Shown here: positions 33,143 through 45,749 of the stretch, piece after piece | Position numbering within the stretch: position 1 is the stretch's first letter | Layout of the letters: each line of letters opens with the position of its first letter | Origin: Muscardinus avellanarius | Taxonomy: Eukaryota > Chordata > Mammalia > Rodentia > Gliridae | Length of the DNA: 64,000 bases | Assembly: GCA_963383645.1 (NCBI GenBank) | Contig: OY726565.1 | Span: forward strand, 32,591,931 to 32,655,930 | Reading direction: 5' to 3' | Notes under the pieces: model-generated | Told to the model about the DNA's origin: nothing | Database searches by the model: none | The model's input: the letters and a program-made list of their open reading frames with translations, nothing else | Position numbers and translations under genes: made by a program

Positions 33143-33340
33143 TTAGTACTGGGAATTGAACCCAGAGGCATTCTATCTCTGAGCTACACCTCCAGCCCTA
33201 TTTTTTATTCTTTATTTTGAAACAGGGTCTCACTGAGTTGCAGAGGGCCTCACTAAGTAGCTGAGGCTGGCCGTGAGGCTGTGATCCTCCTGTCTCAGCC
33301 TCCCAAGTACTACAAGTGTACAACACCATGCCCAGATTTT
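33143..33340 (-). repeat. B1-dID SINE, antisense
   Basis: Complete dimer on the minus strand (TACTGGGAATTGAACCCAGA ... CTGTCTCAGCCTCCCAAGTA). Confidence 0.88.
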
Positions 33341-33590
33341 GAAATAGTTTAATATCAATAACCTCCTTCTTAGTGGTGACTGGAATTTGTTCCACTTGAA
33401 TAAATAGTCAAGAAATCTTTTCTTCTATTACATCTTCATATTGTTCAGAGGATCCCATGGATACCTTTTGACATGAGAAAAACTTCTTCTCTTGAAGGTA
33501 TCAAGTAAAACTTCCCTTCAAAATTTTGTTTGCTCATGAGTAACTATTATAATTATTTCAAAAATAGAATAAAAGGAAAATTAATGAAAA
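33341..33590. other. Unassigned sequence
   Basis: No feature was recognised. Confidence 0.45.
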
Positions 33591-33594
33591 AATA

Positions 33595-35236
33595 AAGCAA
33601 GAGTCCATACCGCTCAAAATAATTTACAGATTTAATGAAATACCTAGCAATATTTCAATGACATTTTTCACAGAAATAAAAGTCGTAAACTTCATATGTA
33701 ACCAAAAATGATTCATGTCGTCAAAGATATTTGAGCAAAACTAACAAAGCTGGATGCATCATACTGCCTAATTTTTAAATATACTACAAACTTAGAGTGA
33801 CTAAAACAACATGGTCTGGGCATACAAACTAACACATATTCCAGAATAAAAATCACAGAAGTAAATCCACACATTTATAAACAATTGTATTTTGACAGAA
33901 GCATCAAGAACAAACAGTGAGAAAAATTTGGTCTCTGATAAAAAGTTGTTGGGAAAACTGGATATGCACATGGAGAAAATTAAATCCTTAACTCATGGCA
34001 TTTAATAAACTGAAAATTAATTTAAAACTAAACTTAAATTTGTAAAACTACTACAAGAGAACATAGGGAGAAAGCCCTATCACATTATTTATGTGTCAAA
34101 TCCAGTGATTGTCAGGATATGGCACTGATAACATAGACAACAGAAGCAAAAGGTGAACAAATGGGATTGCGCCAGAATGAAAACCTCTGCACAACAAAGT
34201 AAACAATCATAAGCATGAAGAGAGAGTCTGTGGAATAGGAGAGAATATTTTCAAACCATACATCTGGTGTTAATATCCAAAATATATAAGAAACTCAACT
34301 CAACAGCAAGGAAGCAATCCAGTTGAGAAATGAACAGTAGACCTAAATAGACATTCCTCAGGAGAAGACACACAAATGACCGACAGATATGTAATAAAAA
34401 AAAAAGCTCAATATCACTAATCCATAGAAATATACAAACTAAAACCACAAGGAGGTACCACCTGGTAAAATGATTATCAAAAAGGCAAATGATAACAAAT
34501 GTTAAATAGAATGTGGAAAAAAAGGGAACCTTTGCTTGCTGTTGGCCAAAATGTAAATTTTTATAGCTATTAAAAAATATTATGGGGATTTATCAAAAAC
34601 TAAAAGTGGAACAACCAAATGATCCAGCAATCTTGATCTGGGGTATACATCCAAAGGAAATGAAATCAGCATGTTGAAGAGACATGCGCATACCCATGCT
34701 CATTGAGGCACATTTCACAAGAGTCAAGAAACGGAAACTGTCTGAGAGTCCATCGGCTGATGAATGGTTAAGTGAATTAGATGAACTCTTGCACACATTC
34801 GCACACACAATGGAATTTGGCTCAGACTTTATAAAGAAAGAAATTCTGTTATTTGTAACAACAGGATGCAACCTTGAGGTTACTATGCTAATTGACACAT
34901 GGCAGAGATGACAGGTACTGGATGATCTCACATGTCAGATCTAAAGAAGTTAATTCATGAAATAACAGAGTTGAATTGGTGCTTACCAGGGGTGAGGGGC
35001 TAGGGGGATGGGTAGTGGGGGAGATGTTGGACAAAAGATATAAACTCAGGCAGATCGTACATACCTATAATCTCAGTACTTCAGAAAGTGGGAATGGGGA
35101 TTGAAAGTTTGAAGACAGCCTTAGCAATTTGGCAAGGCCCTCAGCAACGTACAAAGACCCACTCTCAAAAAAATAAAAAAGGTAGTGTTGGGGGATGTAC
35201 CTCAGAGGTAGAACACCCCTGGGTTCAATCCCCAGT

Positions 35237-35284
<48 letters not shown>

Positions 35285-35600
35285 TATAAATTTAGGTAGG
35301 TGTGGTAATGCACACCTATAATCTCATTACTTAGAAGGCTGAGACAGAATCCCAGATTTTAGGTCAGCCTCAGCAATTTACTGAGGCCCTCACACCTTGT
35401 CAGAACTCTGTTCCAAATTTTTGTAAAAATATAGAAAAACTATAAACTCAGAAGACATAAATACAATAGATCTAATGTGCAACATGAATAATAAAATTAA
35501 TAACAATGTATTCTTGAAAGTGTATGAGAGATATTTTAAGTGTTCTTATTAGAAAAAATAAGTATGTGAAGTCATACGTTAATTTGATTAATTTAGCCAT
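33595..35600 (+). mobile_element. Old L1 (ORF2 3' half and 3'UTR), split by two SINEs
   Basis: It reads as decayed ORF2 through the C terminus (GATCCAGCAATCTTGATCTG; GAAACGGAAACTGTCTGAGA) to a 3'UTR near 34980-35048. The end continues after the SINEs at about 35441-35600 (TGTATTCTTGAAAGTGTATG). All frames are broken. Confidence 0.7.
35036..35451 (+). repeat. Two B1-dID SINEs inserted at the same site
   Basis: SINE 1 (35050-35281) ends in (CA)n, and SINE 2 (35296-35440) lacks most of its ID half. The target (A)TATAAA(C/T)T(C/T)AG occurs three times: 35036-35049, 35282-35295 and 35441-35451. One SINE must therefore have inserted into a TSD copy made by the other. Confidence 0.8.
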
Positions 35601-35815
35601 CCAATAACATATACATATTTTGAAACATTTTATACAAAATTTATGCAATTAATTAATTGTATAAATTACACAAAATCATTTTTAATTTAAAGTAGAAAGT
35701 AAAACATTATTTATTCTGGAAAATAAAATTATATTTTTTCCTGCAGGAATACATTTTGGCCAGATAGTTTTATTTAAGCCAGAGAGTACATGAACATATT
35801 AATTTAATTTTTCCC
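35601..35815. other. Unassigned AT-rich sequence
   Basis: No feature was recognised. Confidence 0.45.
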
Positions 35816-35817
35816 CT

Positions 35818-36030
35818 TTTTTTGCTGTACTGGGAATGGAATCCAGGGACATTCTATCTTCAGTCTCCACACTTAGCCCTATTTTTCATTCTTTTACTTT
35901 TGAAATAGGGTCTCACTGAGTTGCAAAGAGCCTCACTAAGTAGCTGAGGCTGTCTGAGAACTGCGATACTCCTGTCTCACCCTCCCAAATGCTGGGATTG
36001 CAAGCGTGCATCACCACACCTGGCAATTTT
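35818..36030 (-). repeat. B1-dID SINE, antisense
   Basis: Complete dimer (TACTGGGAATGGAATCCAGG ... GCGTGCATCACCACACCTGG). Confidence 0.88.
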
Positions 36031-36150
36031 TCAATTTTTAAAAATGGCCTAGACAAGAAATAAAAATGATACATTTATCTTTTTCCAAAGACAGTGAATA
36101 TATTCTCTATTTGGAACCAAATAGAAATGTGACTGTGGTACTTGCTGTTA

Positions 36151-36396
36151 AAAACTAGACCAGGAGTTGGGTTTGGTGGTGCACACTTGTAATCCCAGCA
36201 TTCTGGAGGCTGAGAGAGGAGGATCGCCATTCCAGGACAATCTCCATTTCTTAGTGAGGCCCTTTGAAATTCAGTGAAACCTTGTTTCAAAATAAAGAAT
36301 AAAAAAATAGGTTTGAGGTTGTATCTTGGAAGAAGAATGCTCCTGAGTTCCATTTCTAGTACTGAAAAAAAAAAAAAAAAAAAAAAAAACTAGACC
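36151..36396 (+). repeat. B1-dID SINE with TSD
   Basis: AAAACTAGACC lies at 36151-36161 and 36386-36396. The SINE between is a complete dimer with a long A-tail. Confidence 0.9.
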
Positions 36397-36409
36397 GGGG
36401 ATCCCCAGG

Positions 36410-36600
36410 GACCATGTGATAACTATTTTAGACTCTGCAGGCATATACTATCGTTTCCACCACTGATGCTATAGCATGAAAGCAGCCATGCACGACAGCA
36501 ATGCTCAGAAGAATGAGCCAGTCTCCATTCTAATGCATCCTATTCACAAAAATAGGTAGCAGACTCTCTTTGGCTTATAGACTATAGTTGACCAAACCAT
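36410..36600 (+). repeat. Old MER-type interspersed repeat (tentative)
   Basis: ATAGCATGAAAGCAGCCATG followed by TTCACAAAAATAGGTAGCAG ... TTATAGACTATAGTTGACC resembles a widespread old mammalian repeat whose consensus ends in 'gggccatagtttgcc'. The family is not fixed from sequence alone. Confidence 0.45.
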
Positions 36601-37900
36601 GAACTTGACAAAACTATTTGAGAAAAAAAAACTAAAGCAATCTCAAATTATGAGAGAAGTTCTCATACTTAAAGAAAAAAATATTAGCTAAAATATGTCA
36701 ATTGGTTTACTTAATATAAGATTCTATTTTTCTTCTGTTCATCAACTGATTCTATTAATCAATCTGAGCAATTTTAATCAACTTGCAGTCAACAAAATTA
36801 TTAATTTGTTAGGTCATTTACCCTCTTAGCCACTTTACAGAGTCAATTTTTTTTGTTTGTTTTAAAATACTTGGGTCTGCTGATTTTTATTAGCTTCCAT
36901 TATCCGAGGTGTTCTTGTGAGGAGCATGTCAGCAGGCACAGGGCTTCCATTTGATCACATGCGCTAATGACCTCCTGTGTAACTTTAGAACAATAGGAGC
37001 CTGTGTGGATGCCCACTCACATCACCCACACCTCATCAGGAAGGACATGCTGCACAGCCCAATGGCACAATAAGAACGGGTGGTGGGGAGAAAACCTTCC
37101 TGCTCCATTTCTTAAGTCTTTCCATTAGCATTTTCTGAGCTGATGAACAGAAACTAAACGAATGATGACAAGGGGTTTAGGAAATTGGAAGCCATCACAT
37201 GAATTTGCCAATGTTTCCTAATTCTAAACTATCACATAGTCCATCAAGATGGTTCTAGATAAGGCATCTACCAGAGGAGGGCATATATGATTTAATGACC
37301 TTTCTGCACTTGTTGCTATTATGTCTTCACACAACTTGAAAAATGAGTTCTGCTTGAAAGTATGTCATGTGAAATCCAGCAAAGACTAAATCAGAAGAAA
37401 TACAAATTAACTATTGGAAATTAAGTCCATTTTATCCTAGGATGTTTCCAGTGGTTTATTTGTCCTTTATTAGCTCAGCAATAAATTGTTTGACCTTGTT
37501 AAAAGAACATGACTTTAAAAAGTGAGACTACCAAATCTCTACTTAAAATATAGAAATTTTTTTCTTTAGGATCCTTGATATTTTCTAGAATAACAAGAAT
37601 GGGAGAATGTATAATATTTTATAAGCAAAAGGAGTTTGTAAATTTGACATATAATGCCCCAGAAATTAAAAAATCTGCTAAAGATTATTAATTTTCTTTT
37701 TCTTTCTTTATCCTGATCCCTTGAAAAATCATAGTTTTGGGGGGGAATAATTCAACATAGAATGTAACATTTTTACTCAATAGTAAAATTTGACAATATT
37801 AAATGAAAAGGTATGTATATAAAAGTGAAACATTCCAAAATATGTTTTAACAGACCCAAAAGATACTCAAATATTTCAAGTGAAACTATAATCTTAGAAG
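36601..37900. other. Unassigned sequence
   Basis: No repeat or gene was recognised. 36880-37150 is less AT-rich than its surroundings but has no supported frame. Confidence 0.45.
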
Positions 37901-37904
37901 TTAT

Positions 37905-38104
37905 ATACTGAACACAGTGATTCACACCTGTCATCTAAGTGATTGGGAGGCTAAGACAGGAGGATCACGGGTAAGAGATCAGCCACAGCAACTTAGCAAG
38001 ACCCTTGGTAACTTAGCAAGACCCTGCTTCAAAATTAAAAAAAAAAAAATTAAAAAGGAATGGAAGTGTGGCTCAGCAGTAGAATATCTCTGGGTTCAAT
38101 CCCC

Positions 38105-38160
<56 letters not shown>

Positions 38161-38171
38161 ACATACATACA
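37905..38171 (+). repeat. B1-dID SINE ending in (CA)n
   Basis: A diverged dimer with a long A-rich linker. The ID half ends CAATCCCCAGTAACACAC and runs directly into about 25 CA units with TACA interruptions. Confidence 0.85.
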
Positions 38172-39695
38172 CGGGTATAGATTTAAACTTCTCACTTTTA
38201 TTCCCACTCTTTTTCCCTCTCCCTCTGTCCACAAAAGAATTTGTGCTTTAAAAGATGTGATTAAGGAGATTTTGGTCAAAGGATTTAAAAATCTCACTAA
38301 GATATGAGGAATAAGTTTGCAAGCTCTGTTATGGGTTATGGTGAGTTGAGTTCATGACAATAGATGAAATAATTCCAAGTTGCTGCAAGTAGGTATCAAG
38401 TGTCCTCACCACAAAAATACTAAGTCTGTGGTAGACCTGCATCTGTGAATGCTTGACAGAGCCATTCCAGGATACATACACATATATAAAAAGCATGTGG
38501 TACCCCATACACAAATGTGTTTTGTCAATTTAGAAATAATTAATAAACTACTTTAAAAAGAAGTGATTAGATATGTCAAATTCATCTCCAATGTTCACAG
38601 AGTTGGTATGTTCAGTTCAGGAGAGTGGGCAGGAATGTGAAGGAGGATAGTTATTCTTGTTAGTCATTTCACGAGCCTGGTTTCCATCCTCATCTTGGCC
38701 TGCTTTGGAAGACGATGTTCCCGTTTCTCATTTCCTCACTGGAAGAGCTGTAGGGCCAGCTCCTCTCCTTTTATCTCCATAGATCAGATGTACACATGGA
38801 ATGAAGTGAAGACAGTGTATACCACTGAGCTGTACAGAAACCACATTACTTTGGCTGAGGAAAAAGAAACTGGATAGATTATATTCTAGCACCACACAGA
38901 CCTTCGTGACTTTGAGCAGTTTCAGAACAGGCGGCCGTCTCTTGACACTTCAAAGCCAAAGCATGAACAGAGTGGGTGCCAACATTTCAGACGCACTTTA
39001 ATGTACGTTTTACAGCATTAGTAGTTAACAGGGAGACCATCTCCTCCTTATTAACCATTAATGTGATGTAAAACTTTAGTTTTCATGATAACTGAGCTTG
39101 TTTGGTCCTCACGGCCATATGAAATTATTTGGCACTATGATTCCTATTTCATTGTGAGACCATTGCATCACACAGGGAAATCACTTTCGTAAGCTCACAA
39201 TTAATAGCCAGTGTTTGCTCCACAAATTCTTATCTATTCCATCTGCTGCCTCTCTCGTGGTGTCTGCTCTTTTCCCCTCTGTCTCTCTGGAATTAAAATT
39301 GAGAAAAAATTTTTAGGCATCTCTGTGCTAATGTGCTCAGCAGATAGCAATAGCGGTAAGATTTCCCAAATCTCTTCCAAGTGGGCATGTTATCAATAAG
39401 TGAATAGACATCATTTCAAACACATGGGCATGTTAACAGTGATCTCACAAACTGCAAAAACCTAGGGAGCTGTAACTGAGCTGAGAGAATGAGAATGTTG
39501 CAGCTGGATTTTGAATTTGTTCAGCAAGGAGTCTCAGAAATTAAGGAAACAATTAGTACATCATCTGAATGGATTCTACAAGTCCTCAAAGAGCTAAGGG
39601 TAAGTGTGGAGTTGCAAAAAAGATACTGACAGTTGAACGATGCATATATTGGGGATATATCTCTGATATACAGAACACAAGTACCAATTTATCCT
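38172..39695. other. Unassigned sequence
   Basis: Short frames (60 codons at 38695-38877, 62 codons at 39211-39399) have no recognisable domain, promoter or splice context. No gene is supported. Confidence 0.45.
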
Positions 39696-39699
39696 ATTT

Positions 39700-39898
39700 A
39701 TTTATTTATTTATTTATTTATGTGTGCTACTGGGGATTGAACCCAGTGGCATTTTATCTCTGAGTTACATGCCCAGCCTTTTTATTTTATTTTGTTTATA
39801 GGATCTCGCTATAGTGTTGAGGCTGGTCTTGAACCTGTGGTCCTCCTGTTTCAGCCTCTCAAGTACTGGGATTATAGACGTGAGCTACCACACCTCCT
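39700..39898 (-). repeat. B1-dID SINE, antisense, with (TTTA)n
   Basis: A (TTTA)n tract at 39700-39721 precedes the antisense dimer (CTACTGGGGATTGAACCCAG ... GTGAGCTACCACACCTC). On the minus strand it is the tail of the SINE. Confidence 0.88.
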
Positions 39899-39999
39899 GC
39901 CAATTTTTAGATTATTATATTTCGTTATCAAGAATATAGATGAACAGGAATTAATAGTGTAGGGACACCAAGTAGGAAAAAAGAATAGATTTGATTAAT

Positions 40000-40142
40000 T
40001 CATGAGAAGAGCACTACCATAGCATTCCCATAACCTAATCACCTCTTATGGGTTCCACATCACTACTCTGACCTTACATACCATCAATATGGCAATTAAA
40101 TTTCAACTGAATTTTTAAAGGGACATTCAAAACATAGCCCAG
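40000..40142 (-). mobile_element. Antisense MaLR-type LTR fragment (probable)
   Basis: CATAACCTAATCACCTCTTA ... TTAAATTTCAACTGAATTTT ... GGGACATTCAAAACATAGCC matches the minus strand of MST/MLT-like LTR starts. Confidence 0.55.
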
Positions 40143-40204
40143 GTCAAAAGCAAAAAACAAATCACAATGTCCTGAAATCTACAAACCCCACAAAGTTAGA
40201 AGAC

Positions 40205-40650
40205 CTAACAACCCAGACATGGTGATGTGTACTTCTAATGCCAGTACTTGTGAGGTTGAGACAGGAAGGTGAAAGGTTAGAAAATAGTCTGAGCAACTTA
40301 GCAAGCCCCTCAGCAACCTAGTGAGACCCTGTATTAAAATAAAAAGAAAAGTCGGGCTTGGTAGCAGACACTTAGAGTCCCAGTACTTGGAAGGCTGAAA
40401 CAGGAAGATCATGGTTCTCGGCCAGCCTCAGCTACTAAGTAAGGCCTTCTGCAACTTAGTTTCAAAATAAAAAATAAAATAAAATAATAGGGCTGGGGAT
40501 GTTGCTCAGAGGTAGAATGCCCCTGGTATAGAAAAAATAAATAATAAATGATAAATGAATAAATAAAGCCTGGATGGGGTCCTGGGGGCCTAGGGGTGTG
40601 CCTTAGAAGTAGAATATACCTAGATTTAATTCCTAGCATCAAAAGAAGGG
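40205..40650 (+). repeat. SINE inserted within a SINE
   Basis: The outer copy's left half is 40205-40352. An inner, better-preserved dimer (about 40353-40570, with GGGCTGGGGATGTTGCTCAG) interrupts its linker. The outer ID half resumes at about 40585-40645 (GTGCCTTAGAAGTAGAATAT). Confidence 0.75.
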
Positions 40651-41550
40651 ACCCAGCAATACCTGGTAAACATTCATTCCCCAAAACTGAAAGTTAAATT
40701 TGGACAAACCCTGAAAGGTAGATTATTGTTGTTGAGCAAGCAGGAAATTATTTCATAATTATTTTCTTCTTAACTTTAAGTGGAATGAAGAATTTTCTAA
40801 GATGTGATGCTTCATAACAGCTACAGAGAGATAGAAAAGAAATAGTAAAAGGATGGGCAGAGGAGTGAGAATGAGAACATGCTCTTCTTCCTATCTCCAG
40901 AGAGAAGCTTTCTAAAACTGGGGCCTCAGAGAGAATCCTTCTTTACTTCTTAAAAAACTGTACTTTTTTAGGGGATAAATAAGAAGCTGCTAGAGAGCCA
41001 TTGGAGTCAGTGAATGACTGTTCTCACTCTGCTCCCACAGGCCTGAGTTCTTTATTAGGTCCACAATGATGGATTCAAGGAGCCGCTCTCACTTCTATTT
41101 CTTTCCTAAGAGAAGGTTTCTATACCCTTCACAACTGTCCATGCCTTTGCAAACTCCTGCCTTGGGAAGAAGCCCCTGGAGGTAACGCCAGCAAGAGTGT
41201 CCACTTCCTGCTGGAAGTGACAGGACCTCAGCCCTGTGCTCCAGCCCTCCAGCAGTGCTAGAGGACTCCACAGCAGGAATTTTAGAAGACAGTAAGTAGT
41301 TCATGGAATGGGAGCATAGAAAGGTCCACATCTAGTCCAAAAATAAACTCAAATAGAGCAAATTATGTTATGCCCATATACGAAGATATCACTACCATTC
41401 TCACTAAGATGTAAGGCTAGAGAAGAGGCTGGAGCCTGCTGGAATACAGAAAGAAATATACCAAGTGATGCATGTATATGTAAACATATCACTTTGAATC
41501 TTATTGTGATTTAAATTACAATGAGCCAATAACATTATCAAAAATGAAAC
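40651..41550. other. Unassigned sequence
   Basis: 41080-41290 is GC-richer with a 78-codon minus-strand frame (41095-41331), unsupported. Confidence 0.4.
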
Positions 41551-41552
41551 AA

Positions 41553-41775
41553 TGCCGGGCGTGGTGGTACACGCTTGTAATCCCCACGCTTGGGGGGCTG
41601 AGACAGGAGGATTGCACACATTTGAAGCCAGCCTCAGCTACTTAGTGAGGCTCTCAGCAACTTAGTGAGACCCTGTTTCCAAATAAAATATAAAAATAGG
41701 TCTGGAAGTATAGCCCGGAGGTAGAAAGTCTCTGGGTTCTACCCCCAGTACCAAAAAAAAAAAAAAATTTAAACT
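41553..41775 (+). repeat. B1-dID SINE, complete
   Basis: GCCGGGCGTGGTGGTACACG ... GTAGCCCGGAGG-type right half (AGTATAGCCCGGAGGTAGAA), with A15 tail. Confidence 0.9.
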
Positions 41776-42565
41776 AAAAACATGAAATTATAATATTTGC
41801 CTTCATTGGTCTTCTTTAGTGCCTGCTGCATGGTGATCTAGGATCAAAGAGAAAAGTGTTTAGATTCTTTTGAGAATTTTGCTCCACAAACTATGTTGAG
41901 CGTCGAAGTTTAGCTACATATATAATGAAGATCTAAAGCATGAGAAATTTTTAATTTTCTTCTCCAACCATACCTTCCTTTACTTTTTGTCTCGCTTCAG
42001 TAAACATGCAAGTTTTACTCTAATACAACTTTAACATGTTTCTATTTTATCTTATACAATAATTTGAGAAACCGGTTGGTAATATTTTTCAACAATTAAT
42101 ATATCGTGTATGCCCTTAAGACTAGGGAAGGTTTTCCCAAACTTGAAAAGAAAAATTCTAAAAAGATAGGATAATTGACTGAGGTCCGTTTTAAGTTACC
42201 AGAAATATGTAAAAATTAAAGTTGAAAACTATCAACAATTGAAGTTGAAAAATATTTAGATACATGTGAAAGAAAAGACTTTTAAAATTAAATAGAAAGA
42301 CAAACTTACTGATAGAAAATGACAAAGAAGTAAAATGATAATAAATGATAAAAATTCAACCCCCCGATAAAGGAAATTCAACATTGAAATAAAATATTCA
42401 TTTTTATCTATCAGGCAGTCAATAACAAATATTTAATGCTTAGCAGTTAGGAGGAGGTAAACTGATGCATTATAAAAACTTGCATGCATATGTAGTAACA
42501 GCATGATGATTTCTAGAAAAAAAATTCGAAAAATGTAATGTACTCTAAACTTATTTATGGTGTTT
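41776..42565. other. Unassigned AT-rich sequence
   Basis: No feature was recognised. Confidence 0.45.
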
Positions 42566-42567
42566 GC

Positions 42568-42780
42568 CTTTTTTGTTGTGGTACTGGGGATTGAACCTAG
42601 AGCCATTCTACCTCTAAACTACACTCCCATCCCTATTTTAATTTTTATGTTAAGACAGAGTCTATATAAATTGCACAGAATTTGGAAAGGTTGTTAAGGT
42701 CGGCCTCAAACCTGCAATACTCTTGTCTCAGCATCCCAAGCACTGGAGTCACAGGTGTGCATTGCCACACCCACTGTGGT
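42568..42780 (-). repeat. B1-dID SINE, antisense
   Basis: Complete but diverged dimer (TACTGGGGATTGAACCTAGA ... GTGTGCATTGCCACACCCAC), flanked by TGGTGTTTG on each side. Confidence 0.85.
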
Positions 42781-43195
42781 GTTTGACTTTAAGAGGTATG
42801 ACATAGATATTTTATCAAATCATCAAAGCAAATTTGGGGCTGGGATGTAGTGAGTTAATTTTGTTATTGCTTTTTGCTTTATTCAGTTTTAAGAAGACAC
42901 TCTTACAGTACTCCTATGATTAAACATTGACACACAAATGTCATACCAAAAACAAAAAAACATTATAAAGCCTCATGTAACTCAGAACTCAGTATAATAA
43001 AAATATATAATCAGTTATAGGAGACTGACTAGAACTGAGTGATGGATGACCCATGAACAATGAGTAGGAAAAATTGGCAAACCAATTAGGTGCATGGATA
43101 CAATATCCAGGGATACAAATTAATCTTTATTCCAGATTTACTTAACACTAGTATGATACCGCATTTATTTGGATGAAGAGAACAAAGCAAGACAC
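42781..43195. other. Unassigned AT-rich sequence
   Basis: No feature was recognised. Confidence 0.45.
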
Positions 43196-43199
43196 CCAG

Positions 43200-43325
43200 A
43201 CACGGAAGATCGCGGTTCGGGGACAGCCTCAGCTACTTAGTGAGGCCCTCTGCAACTCAGTGAGACCCGGTTTCAAAATAAAGAATAAAAAATAGGGCAG
43301 GGTGTGTAGCTCGGAGGTCAAATGT
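43200..43325 (+). repeat. B1-dID SINE fragment, truncated at both ends
   Basis: It runs from GGAAGATCGCGGTTCGGGGA to GTGTAGCTCGGAGGTCAAAT and breaks before the B box of the ID half. The retained part is very close to the copy at 21181-21402. Confidence 0.8.
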
Positions 43326-45435
43326 CTCCTTTGGGACAGACCACCACACAGGTGGTTCAAATCTGGAGACTCTCTCCTCCAGAAACTTATGACTTAATGG
43401 TCAACCAAGTCCAATATTGGCAGGAGCTCAAGCAACACATGGGCAGGGAATGTGTTCATTTATTTTGTACTGGACAGCAGTGTCAGCCAAGAGCTGATGG
43501 CAGCTGTCACTCTGCAGATGCTCAGAATTAAATGAAGGGAAAAGGTATAAGGATGAATGAAATCATTGAGCTGAGAGCAGTATTTGTTTTTTAGATCTTG
43601 AAGACTATAGAGTACTTTTAAGTACTGAGTCATAAAATAAGTTATGAGAAGCATACTAAAAAGTAAGAAATATTAAGGGACTCCTTAGGTAGAAGAGAAT
43701 GGGGTTCAGTACACAGGTTGTCAGACTTGGCTTTGTCAAAGGGAAACATAAATATATGTTCAGATATAAATAGATGAGTGATTTTGGTTCAGAACTCTAT
43801 AAAGTATCTTGCCAAGAAATTTTATCTAATGTTTTTGTGTCATAACAAAGTTTTTTCTAAAGAAACTCTTTCACTAAACAGGAAAGTGTTTTGCAAAAAA
43901 AGAAAAGTAAAGAGAGAGAGAGAGAAATGAGGAGAGAAAGAGGGGTCAAAAATTTTAAAGTTCAGAACTTTATAAACAAATATTGCTATTAATGTGAACT
44001 GGCTAAGAAAATAGCAGCAGTAACAGAACATAAAAGCGCTAAGTAGCACTAGGGTCCCCTGGAGTTGCTTTCAGTCACTGTGTAAAGGGATCGATATACC
44101 CGATTATGGGCTTTTCTCCAGGCAAGGAAAAAGAAATTATTGGAACTCCTCCAGAAATGTGCAGAAAAGGAAAAAAAAAATGTCATGACCAAAGAAGTTT
44201 AAAATGTAAACAAAGGAATAGAAAGTGATAGTTCAGTCTCACTTAGAAGGAAATAAATTAGTAGACCAAATTAAGATGAATGGAAAGTTCAAAGTCTTGA
44301 AAGAACTTAAGTTCTGATGGTAATTGAGCCCATTGGGCTCAAAAAACTCTCTGAATTGAAATTTCAAAGACAGATTCAAAGATGTGGCTATGTAAACAAT
44401 GGCAAAACAAAAAGGAAGCAGAAAAGAAGGTCTGTGGGACATAGAGATGAAGGAAAAAGAGGAACCACCACTCCTGTGGCTGGTGGTGCTGTGTCAGGCA
44501 TTAACACTGGAGTAAGGAAACAGAAACAGAAACAGATGAAAAACTTCAAAAATGCAGAGAATTAGAAGGGAGCATATAGAATTTACTGACCATATGAGTA
44601 AATAATACTATAGTCTAATTCACTAGCCTCAGAGCAGCTGGAAATTGTCATGAAGAAGGAGGTAAAGGAGGCAGTGAAGAAGAGAAGAATAAAATAAATA
44701 CAAGGAACATAGAATGCCTTCCCCCATTAGATGAAAACAATACTGTCTAAATTATGCATTTATTATTTGATAGCTCTCTATATCTAAAGGGTGGAAATGA
44801 CACTATTTTGTCATCATTTTATGTGACATACAAGACACAAATAAGTATCAAATATTTTTTAAAAACTAGAAAACTAATTTTCAAAGACTTCTTATTGCTG
44901 ACAGAAACACTTTCCTGTCACCATTACAGGCATGTCAATCATTAGAATCCTATCTGAAAAAGGAAAGCTATAGGTATTCTTCATTCTGATTCTCAGGTAT
45001 ATAGCTCCATTTGTCTCTCTTCACCTCCAGGCTGCAACTCGAAGAGCAGAGCAAAAAGACATATTTACTTTTCTCATCACTTTTTATCAAACTATATTAA
45101 ATTTGATTTCTAAGGTTTTTTAAGCCTTGATTCTGAGTCAGTGTTTTAGAAAGCCATTAAGTCATTGATCTTACACTTTACCTCCAACCTGGAAAGAACT
45201 CTTACAAGGAAAGAAATAAAAGTGATTCCATGTCATGTGGCCCAAATGTGCTAATCCTAAGGGATGAGTTGTAGTGTGGAGTTTGTAATGAAAATAACGT
45301 CTTCTTGTGATAACTAACAAATTATAAGCAGATACAGAAATCACTAAAATGAAAGCTAATAAGATGGAGAACATATTTTGTATTTTTCATGATATAACCA
45401 TTTAGAAGGTTATTTAACTTCTTAGAGATTTCTTT
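43326..45435. other. Unassigned sequence
   Basis: A 69-codon frame (43322-43531) abuts the broken SINE and has no recognisable domain. Purine-rich patches lie near 43900-43940 and 44640-44700. No gene is supported. Confidence 0.4.
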
Positions 45436-45562
45436 CATTGCTTAAATTAAAAAATATAGGCATATACAATAATATCAAATTAAAAACTGCTGTGCAACAA
45501 AGCAAACAGTTTAAATACAAATAATTGAATGGAAAAATATTTTAAACCATACATCTGAAAAG

Positions 45563-45577
45563 GATGTAGCTCTTTTA

Positions 45578-45621
<44 letters not shown>

Positions 45622-45749
45622 AGTTGCTGAGAGCCTCACTACGTAGCTGAGGTTGGCTTCGAATCTGCGCAGTCCTCCTGTCTCAGCCTAACCAAGTGCT
45701 GGGATTACAAGCATGCGCCACCACGCCCTGCTGATGTAGCTCTTTTAAT
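45563..45749 (-). repeat. B1-only SINE with (CA)n tail and perfect TSD
   Basis: GATGTAGCTCTTTTAAT lies at 45563-45579 and 45733-45749, 17 of 17 identical. On the minus strand the SINE consists of the B1 half only, ending CAGCAACTTAA and then (CA)20. The ID half is missing, yet the tail and TSD are complete. Confidence 0.9.
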
